A stretch of DNA of 64,000 nt from Streptomyces albiflavescens (GTDB taxonomy: Bacteria > Actinomycetota > Actinomycetes > Streptomycetales > Streptomycetaceae): assembly GCF_014645835.1 (NCBI RefSeq), contig NZ_BMMM01000001.1, positions 1 to 64,000 of the forward strand. The letters run 5' to 3'. The notes under the pieces were generated by a model that was not told the origin of the DNA, ran no database searches, and worked only from the letters and a program-made list of their open reading frames with translations. The position numbers were made by a program, and so were the translations under genes. Of the stretch, positions 58,737 to 64,000 are shown one piece after another. Every line of letters starts with the position of its first letter. Position 1 is the first letter of the stretch.

Positions 58737-60811
58737 GCGGAATTCTCCCCCTCGCTGGTGAACTGCTCGAACCAGTCGCAGAAGTCGAGCCATTCGGCGT
58801 CGTGCCAGACGGTTCGCCACTGGGCCAGATACTCAAAGCCGTCGAGCTCGTCCTGTGCTCCCTGCTCCCAGCTGCGACGATAGGCCTTGCTGAATTCCGC
58901 GGGCAGGAGATGCCAGACCGTATCGAGGCTGTCCCGGAATTTGTCGGGCACACAGCCCTCGGCGCCCGGCCAGAGCACGATCGGCGTGTGTGCGAGGAGC
59001 AACTCCATCACCTGTTCGAATCGCTGCGGCCGGTGCTCCAGGGCAACCGCTCGCGCGTAGGTGCTGCGTCCCAGTCTCTTCTTGAGATCCTTGACCAGTT
59101 CGGTCTCACGCAGGCTGAGCCAGTCGACAGGCGCGCCTCCCGCTCCGTGCGCGTTCATCGCCGCCAGCCCTTGTCTGGCACGATCGTTGATCCACCACAG
59201 ATGGCTGCGCGGACCTAGTCGCTCGCTCCAGCGCAGTACGACGTCGTGCCGCTCACCCAGTCTCTCTCCGAAGTAGGTCTCCTCGGGCCGCCAGCTCAAC
59301 AGCAGAGCGGCGGAGGCGGCGATCTCGACCCTGCGGAGCCGCACGCCGAGTTTCCTCGCTCGCACGGACGCCCAATTGAGTATGCCTGCGAGCCTCTCCT
59401 CGACCCCGGGCTGATCGGGCGCACAACGGAACACCCTGTGCGTGTACATCTCTCCGCGGTCCAGCAGCCACGCCTCGAGGGTCTCCGGCCACTCGTCGGC
59501 GACGGCCGCATGCAGACTGACGACCAGCCTCAGCCGCATCCCGGCGCTCCTGCGCCGTACCCTCTCGAAGGCGTCGCCCAGCTCTACGACACCCACCGCG
59601 TTCGCCCACGCGGTCAACTCCGCAACGTCCTCTGCCAGTTGGTCCTCGACAGCGAGCGCGGCGACAAAATCCGCGAGGGGAGCGGCGCGTGTCCGCCTGA
59701 AGTCCGGATCAACGGCCGGAGTACGCAGTCGCAGATACTCCACCGCGTCCCGCATCAGTTCGCTTCCGGACGTGTCCGGCAGCCCGTCCGTGGTGCGGCC
59801 GGCGGCCAGCCACAGGGCGCGCCGCAGCCGCTCCGACGTGAGCCGCTGTCCCGGCCAGGAAGTGAGCAGGTCGATGGTACGAAGGCTGTCCAGCAGCCCG
59901 TCGACGACGCCCAAGCACCAGTTCAGCTCATTGCGGCTACCCGACGAACGCTCTGGCAGAACGAGGCGCAGACATTCCAGTACATCGGCACCGGTGACCG
60001 GGGTCGCCAGCAGCTGCGAGCAGCCCAACGGGTCCAGCGCCTGCTCAAGTGCCTCGGTCCCCACGGGCCCCAGTACGGACCCGAACCGCACGAGATGGCT
60101 CGCGTTGCGCGCGAGCCACGGCTGCTCGCCCACCAGGGCGCCGTCATACTCCACCCGGCGTGCGTCCTGGCCCGGTGCCGCGTCTCGTACGGCGTCGAGC
60201 ACCGCGTCGGCCCGCAGGAACTCGCCCGCTCCGCGGATGCCTTCCGTAAGAACGTGGACAACGCCCCGCGAGAAGGCGAGCCGGTACGCCTTCTGCGCGG
60301 CGCCGACCGACATGATCATGGAGAACCGGGCCGCGCCCTGGCGCACCCCACCATCCGTCCGTGCGAGGTCGGGTATCGCGCCGCCGGCGTGGCAGGTGTC
60401 GATGAGGGCGAACACGCCAGGAAGTCCCGGTGTTTCCAGCACCTGTGTCAGCAGTGCCCCGACGTTCACCGCGGTACCGATCTCGTCGGCCCGGGAGTTG
60501 CCCGCCATCAAGTAGAGGGTGGAGTTCCGGCCGGGAGTGATGCCGTGCCCGATGAGGGCGAGGACGAGCACGGCGCCGGCCCGCCCCGCACGTTCGGCGG
60601 CGCCCCGGACCGCCGCTTCGATCTGTGCCTGCTCGACGGACGTACCGCACAAGAGCGAGGACCCGAGGCTCCCTGTACACGCTCCCCGCCACTGGTCCAC
60701 GAGCAGCCCGCGCAAGGACCCGGCAACCTCCTCCAGTCCGTCGAGCAGTCCCAAGTCCGGGCACTGCGGTGCGACAACGAGGACGTGGCGGCGGGGAGTC
60801 GGTGCTCTCAT
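58733..60811 (-). CDS. VMAP protein with N-terminal caspase-like peptidase domain
   Basis: The protein has 692 residues. The first 230 are a caspase/metacaspase-like peptidase with the dyad His89 (ALIGHGITPG) and Cys140 (ALIDTCHAGGA). The middle (about 260-400) is helical. The C-terminal half matches the VMAP C-terminal region: RLRLVVSLHAAVADEWPETL, the strand ILLW-like PIVLWPGAEGCVPDKF and the end WLDFCDWFEQF. VMAP proteins link a variable effector to the vWA-MoxR module. Peptidase activation on invader sensing, leading to cell death or dormancy, is the inferred role. ATG 60811 overlaps the stop of the hydrolase gene. Confidence 0.8.
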   Translation of the reverse strand: MRAPTPRRHVLVVAPQCPDLGLLDGLEEVAGSLRGLLVDQWRGACTGSLGSSLLCGTSVEQAQIEAAVRGAAERAGRAGAVLVLALIGHGITPGRNSTLYLMAGNSRADEIGTAVNVGALLTQVLETPGLPGVFALIDTCHAGGAIPDLARTDGGVRQGAARFSMIMSVGAAQKAYRLAFSRGVVHVLTEGIRGAGEFLRADAVLDAVRDAAPGQDARRVEYDGALVGEQPWLARNASHLVRFGSVLGPVGTEALEQALDPLGCSQLLATPVTGADVLECLRLVLPERSSGSRNELNWCLGVVDGLLDSLRTIDLLTSWPGQRLTSERLRRALWLAAGRTTDGLPDTSGSELMRDAVEYLRLRTPAVDPDFRRTRAAPLADFVAALAVEDQLAEDVAELTAWANAVGVVELGDAFERVRRRSAGMRLRLVVSLHAAVADEWPETLEAWLLDRGEMYTHRVFRCAPDQPGVEERLAGILNWASVRARKLGVRLRRVEIAASAALLLSWRPEETYFGERLGERHDVVLRWSERLGPRSHLWWINDRARQGLAAMNAHGAGGAPVDWLSLRETELVKDLKKRLGRSTYARAVALEHRPQRFEQVMELLLAHTPIVLWPGAEGCVPDKFRDSLDTVWHLLPAEFSKAYRRSWEQGAQDELDGFEYLAQWRTVWHDAEWLDFCDWFEQFTSEGENSA

Positions 60812-61758
60812 GGTTGCGTGGCCGTCTCGATCGCCTCGACGACGGGACCCGCGACGTCACCCTTCGCGAGGTATTTGGCGGCAGGGTGTACCCAGACGCC
60901 GTCCGAGTCCACACGTCCGGTGCGGGGAGGCACAGAGTGCCGGCCTGGCCGTACGACCTTCTCCAGTAGCGGCCGTACGGCTATGAAGTCGTCCCGGTCC
61001 CAGAAGTTGAGCCATCTCTCGACGGAGTCGGGCACCTGCAACGGCTGGGGGCGCATCCGAGGGCGCACGGCCGCACTCATTCCCATGGGCGACCCGAGAG
61101 TGACCAGGAGCGGAACCCTTGCCCGGTGCGCGTGCAGCGTCTCCAGTGAGACGACCGTACCCAGGGAATGTGCGACGACGATGGTGGGGCCGGACGGGTC
61201 GAGGGTCCCTTCGACCCGGCGGCGGATGCGAGCGTCGAGCGTCAGCCCCTCCTCGTCCGGCTCACCACGGCGCAGATAGCGAGCTACCTGACGCAGCTGG
61301 CCCACCATCAGCCCCGCGCTCGCCCAGCCGCCGAAGGTGCGCAGGCCGGGCAACGACAGCAGGGTATTGGCGGCGGTCAGTACGTGTCGGGCGACCGAGC
61401 CCGCGCCCTGCGGCTCGCCCTCAGGCGTGAGCTGGGCGTGGGCGCGACGCAGCACCCGCGCCTCGTCGTCCGTGGTGGGCCCGGCGAGCCGCTCCTCGAC
61501 GGCCTCCAGAAGCAACTCGCCGACAAGGTCGTCCTCGTCCTCCTCCGGCTCCGCACCTTGGCCTTGAGCCGTGCCGAACAGGTCACCGTAGTAGGCGAAT
61601 CGCGTGTCGGCCGCCCATCCCTGGATCAGATCCAGGACTCGGCGTGAATGACCCGAGGCGCGGGCGCCCGCAGCCAACGCGCGTAACCATGCGTCGAGTT
61701 CGGTGACCGGGTCCCGCGGTCCGCCGATGCCGTGCACAAACACCAGACGAGGCTTCAT
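60808..61758 (-). CDS. Alpha/beta-hydrolase (lipase/PGAP1-like), first gene of the VMAP operon
   Basis: The 316-residue protein starts with the oxyanion strand LVFVHGIGGPRDPVTELDAW and has the nucleophile elbow VVAHSLGTVVS (Ser198), followed by a core helix and strand (PLLVTLGSPMG). The catalytic Asp/His pair lies in the C-terminal third (WDRDDFIAV, then a late His). GGGGGA precedes the ATG. Its stop overlaps the VMAP start, so it is part of the operon. It could attack membrane lipids as a second effector, or act on a signal molecule. Confidence 0.82.
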   Translation of the reverse strand: MKPRLVFVHGIGGPRDPVTELDAWLRALAAGARASGHSRRVLDLIQGWAADTRFAYYGDLFGTAQGQGAEPEEDEDDLVGELLLEAVEERLAGPTTDDEARVLRRAHAQLTPEGEPQGAGSVARHVLTAANTLLSLPGLRTFGGWASAGLMVGQLRQVARYLRRGEPDEEGLTLDARIRRRVEGTLDPSGPTIVVAHSLGTVVSLETLHAHRARVPLLVTLGSPMGMSAAVRPRMRPQPLQVPDSVERWLNFWDRDDFIAVRPLLEKVVRPGRHSVPPRTGRVDSDGVWVHPAAKYLAKGDVAGPVVEAIETATQP

Positions 61759-61926
61759 GTTCCCCCCGCAAGCCTCGGCCCGGGGCTTCCGGGCGGTTCT
61801 CCAGATTACAACTGCCGGGCAGGCAGGGCTCCTTGTCGGCCAAAAACAGCGCGAGGCAAGGTCTCCACCCGCCGAGCGTGCCGAACGTGTCGGCAGCGCG
61901 CCGACCGCCGAGCCCGGCCCGCCCGG

Positions 61927-62724
61927 TCAACGCCAGTCGGGAGCGCCCGAGGCCGGCGGCAGCAGGGATTCGATCTTCGCCCGGATCTCCCGCATGACGG
62001 AGACGATGTGGGCCTCGTGGTCCCCCGTGAGCCGGTTCACCGGCACCGAGCAGCTGATGGCGTCGGTGGCCGGGGTGTCGTAGCGCAGGGCGAAGCCGAA
62101 GCCGGCGATGCCGGGCACGGTCTCCTCACGGTCGATGGAGTAGCCGCGGTCGCGCACCTCGACGAGGTCGGCGCACAGGGTGGTGCGATCTGTGTGGGTG
62201 TTCTCGGTGAGGGCGGGCAGCGGATCGGGGGGCAGCGGGAGGTCGTCTTCGGGGCGCTCGGCGAGGAGGGCCTTGCCGAGGGCGCCGGCGTGGGCCGGGA
62301 TCCGGCGGCCCACCCTGCTGATGGTGCGCGGGTACTCGTGGGACTCACGGGTCGCGAGATAGACGACGTCCGGGCCGTCGAGCCGTGCCATGTGGAGGGT
62401 CTCGCCGAGTGCCTCCGAGGCCTCGTCGAGGTACGGGCGGACCATCCGTACGTACCGGTCGCTGTCGAGATAGCTGGTGCCCGTGAGCAGCGCGCGGATC
62501 CCGATGCCGTAGAGGGAGCCGGTGGTGTCGGTGCGCACCCAGCCGCAGTCGACGAGGGTCTGCAGCAGCTGGTACATGCTGCTGCGCGGCACGCTCAGCT
62601 CCTCGGCGAGTTCGTCCAGGCGCGAGGGCCGGTCGCCGCGGTCGGCGAGCAGTTCCAGCAGCGCGACGGTGCGGGCCGCCGACTTCACTCCACGGACCCC
62701 TGGGCTCTCCGGCATGGGCCCCAT
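61927..62724 (-). CDS. IclR family regulator of the sugar-acid locus
   Basis: The protein is about 265 residues with an N-terminal winged helix (RTVALLELLADRGDRPSRLD, then LSVPRSSMYQLLQTLVDCGW) and the IclR effector domain (ETLHMARLDGPDVVYLATRE, GRRIPAHAGALGKALLAERP). It is divergent from the KdgD/GntP genes and probably controls them in response to a sugar acid. The start could be GTG 62745, ATG 62724 or ATG 62715; ATG 62724 is used. The 100-base divergent interval must contain its operator. The gap 61759-61926 before it holds no gene. Confidence 0.87.
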   Translation of the reverse strand: MGPMPESPGVRGVKSAARTVALLELLADRGDRPSRLDELAEELSVPRSSMYQLLQTLVDCGWVRTDTTGSLYGIGIRALLTGTSYLDSDRYVRMVRPYLDEASEALGETLHMARLDGPDVVYLATRESHEYPRTISRVGRRIPAHAGALGKALLAERPEDDLPLPPDPLPALTENTHTDRTTLCADLVEVRDRGYSIDREETVPGIAGFGFALRYDTPATDAISCSVPVNRLTGDHEAHIVSVMREIRAKIESLLPPASGAPDWR

Positions 62725-62822
62725 CGTAAATCCGCGCCGTCGCACCCATTGACCTCGCAGGGTTCACGAACCTAGCCTCCATTCTCATACGTAGACGTCA
62801 TCTGCATATAGGGATGAGATTC

Positions 62823-63782
62823 ATGACAGGGTTCAGCGCAGAGGTCGAGGGCGTGGTCCAGCGGCTGCGGGACGGGATGGCGGGTGGGGTGCTGTCCTTC
62901 CCGCTCACGAGCTTCCGAGAAGGCGGCGAACTCGATCTGGAGTCCTACCGGGCCTACCTGACCACCCAGTTGGCCACCGCGCCGGGTGCGGTGTTCCCCG
63001 CCTGTGGCACCGGCGAGTTCAGCGCACTGGACGAGGACGAGTACCGCGCGGTCCTCGAGGCCACGGTCGAGATCGCCGGCGGTCGGCTGCCCGTGGTCGC
63101 CGGTATCGGCTACGGCTGGGCACAGGCGCTGCGGTTCGCCCGGATCGCCGAAGAGGCCGGCGCGGACGCCGCGTTGGTGCTGCCCCACTATCTGGTCGAG
63201 GCCCCGCAGGACGGTCTGGTCGAGCAGCTGCGCCGAATCGCCGCCGGCACCCGGCTGCCACTCATCGCCTACCAGCGCGGCCCCGTCGCCTTCACCCCCG
63301 ACGGTCTGCGCCAGATCGCGGAGATCCCCACGGTCGTCGGCCTCAAGGATGGGCACAGCGACCTCGACCGGCTCCAGCGCCTCACGCTCGCCGCCCCCGA
63401 CGGTTTCCTCTTCTTCAACGGCGCCGCGACCGCGGAGATCCAGGCCCGCGCGTACGCCACCGTCGGCGTCCCCGCCTACTCATCGGCCGTCCACGCCTTC
63501 GCGCCCGAGATCGCCGACGCCTTCTTCGCCGCGCTTCACCACGGCGACGACGCGACCGTGACCAAGCTCCTGCGCGACTTCTACGTCCCTTTGGTCGAAC
63601 TACGCGACCGGGTGCCGGGCTACGCCGTCTCGCTGATCAAGGCCGCCGCCCGGCTGCGCGGCCTGCCCGTCGGCCCGGTACGCGCGCCGCTCACCGACCC
63701 CGGCCCGGCCGACCTCGCCGACCTGGAGAAGGTCCTCGACGACGGCCTGAACCTGGTCGGCGCCGTACGACGCCTCGGCTGA
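62823..63782 (+). CDS. 5-dehydro-4-deoxyglucarate dehydratase (KdgD-like, DHDPS family)
   Basis: The 319-residue TIM-barrel enzyme converts 5-dehydro-4-deoxy-D-glucarate to 2-oxoglutarate semialdehyde, water and carbon dioxide. Signature segments are GVLSFPLTSFREGGELD, GAVFPACGTGEFSALDEDEY, IAYQRGPVAF and TVVGLKDGHSDLDR, in which Lys forms the Schiff base. Sequence and length fit KdgD rather than DapA. ATG 62823 is preferred because the purine run GGGATGAGA lies just upstream; ATG 62814 is in the same frame. A permease gene follows 132 bases later. Confidence 0.88.
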   Translation: MTGFSAEVEGVVQRLRDGMAGGVLSFPLTSFREGGELDLESYRAYLTTQLATAPGAVFPACGTGEFSALDEDEYRAVLEATVEIAGGRLPVVAGIGYGWAQALRFARIAEEAGADAALVLPHYLVEAPQDGLVEQLRRIAAGTRLPLIAYQRGPVAFTPDGLRQIAEIPTVVGLKDGHSDLDRLQRLTLAAPDGFLFFNGAATAEIQARAYATVGVPAYSSAVHAFAPEIADAFFAALHHGDDATVTKLLRDFYVPLVELRDRVPGYAVSLIKAAARLRGLPVGPVRAPLTDPGPADLADLEKVLDDGLNLVGAVRRLG

Positions 63783-63914
63783 CGAAGGCCGAAAGACCAC
63801 CCACCTCACCGCCTGCGACCGCCCCGCAGGCGACCCCCACGCAGCCCGGACGGTACCCGGGCCGCCCCCACATGTGCTCCGGCTGCCCGTTCCACAGTTC
63901 AAAGGGGAACTGCC

Positions 63915-64000
63915 TTGCCTCTCCTCGTAGTCGGGATCAGCGTTCTGATTCTGCTGCTCCTCATGACCAAGCTGAGACTGAACGGCTTCGCCGCCCTCCT
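63915..64000 (+). CDS. GntP family gluconate/sugar-acid permease, 5' part only
   Basis: The first 28 codons read PLLVVGISVLILLLLMTKLR, then LNGFAALL, which is the first membrane helix and the conserved L-N-x-F-x-A-L start of GntP-type proton symporters. The start is TTG 63915, with AAAGGGGAA about six bases upstream. The gene runs off the window. With KdgD and IclR it indicates uptake and breakdown of glucarate or a related acid. Confidence 0.75.
   Translation, partial: MPLLVVGISVLILLLLMTKLRLNGFAAL

Noticed and set aside
59005..59025. GTTCGAATC resembling a tRNA T-loop
   Set aside because: It lies inside the VMAP coding frame and no acceptor or anticodon stem can be drawn around it.
62783..62819. 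TCTCAT...ATGAGA as an IclR operator before the KdgD gene
   Set aside because: Six-base arms about 25 bases apart, one of them overlapping a possible start codon, are not convincing.

Overview
This window is high-GC actinobacterial chromosome, almost certainly Streptomyces. Evidence for that includes a sortase-anchored long chaplin, an NsdA-like developmental regulator, SAV_2336/VMAP-type conflict genes, an orphan DUF397 protein, a SpoIIE-type PP2C phosphatase, a large LuxR-type ATPase regulator and a short hairpin repeat that I recall from other Streptomyces genomes. No tRNA, rRNA, CRISPR, phage or complete insertion sequence was seen.

Layout. 0-6.4 kb: two GNAT acetyltransferases and four secreted or surface proteins (GH76 mannanase-like, chaplin, S33 peptidase, DUF4232-like). 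6.4-13.2 kb: divergent asparagine synthetase and FMN-binding glutamate synthase-like protein, a deletion scar fusing an ArcD antiporter remnant to an ArcA remnant, a baeRF3-type protein and a Gfo/Idh/MocA oxidoreductase. 13.2-25 kb: Tat-exported phospholipase C, a SnoaL/MDR pair divergent from a TetR gene, PAS-SpoIIE phosphatase, NsdA-like regulator, phosphotransferase and a secreted amidase. 25-29 kb: a LuxR-type ATPase regulator and a frameshifted fragment of a second one. 29.4-31.6 kb: a complete cyanate detoxification locus (cynR divergent from cynT-cynS). 32-33.6 kb: a TetR gene and a DUF1348 gene sharing GAGAAC-N4-GTTCTC operators.

33.8-46.7 kb is the most informative accessory region. 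Two convergent ECF41-type sigma factor genes lie among genes for an AhpD-like carboxymuconolactone decarboxylase, a fumarate-reductase-like flavoprotein, an NmrA-type epimerase/reductase and a type II NADH dehydrogenase. Six of these transcription units, including both sigma genes, carry the same promoter-like element, TGTCACA-N16-(G/T)GTC. This resembles the known ECF41/SigJ promoter, and the C, O and E proteins of the classical ECF41 'COE' target set are all present as separate genes. The stretch also holds fragments of an SDR, a ferritin-like protein and a WhiB-like protein, so it looks repeatedly rearranged.

46.8-49 kb: CGNR-finger regulator with an inverted repeat at its start, tandem universal stress protein, a five-copy 29-bp tandem repeat and DUF397. 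49-54.9 kb: an acyl-CoA gene set (two thiolase-like proteins, a DUF35 protein, a crotonase and a divergent acyl-CoA synthetase) around a TCTGAC-N5-GTCAGA site. 54.9-61.8 kb: a four-gene, fully overlapping operon that reads as a ternary vWA-MoxR-VMAP conflict system, with a caspase-like domain, a TIR-like domain and a lipase-like hydrolase as candidate effectors. 61.9-64 kb: IclR regulator, KdgD-like dehydratase and the start of a GntP permease, a sugar-acid catabolic locus cut by the window edge.
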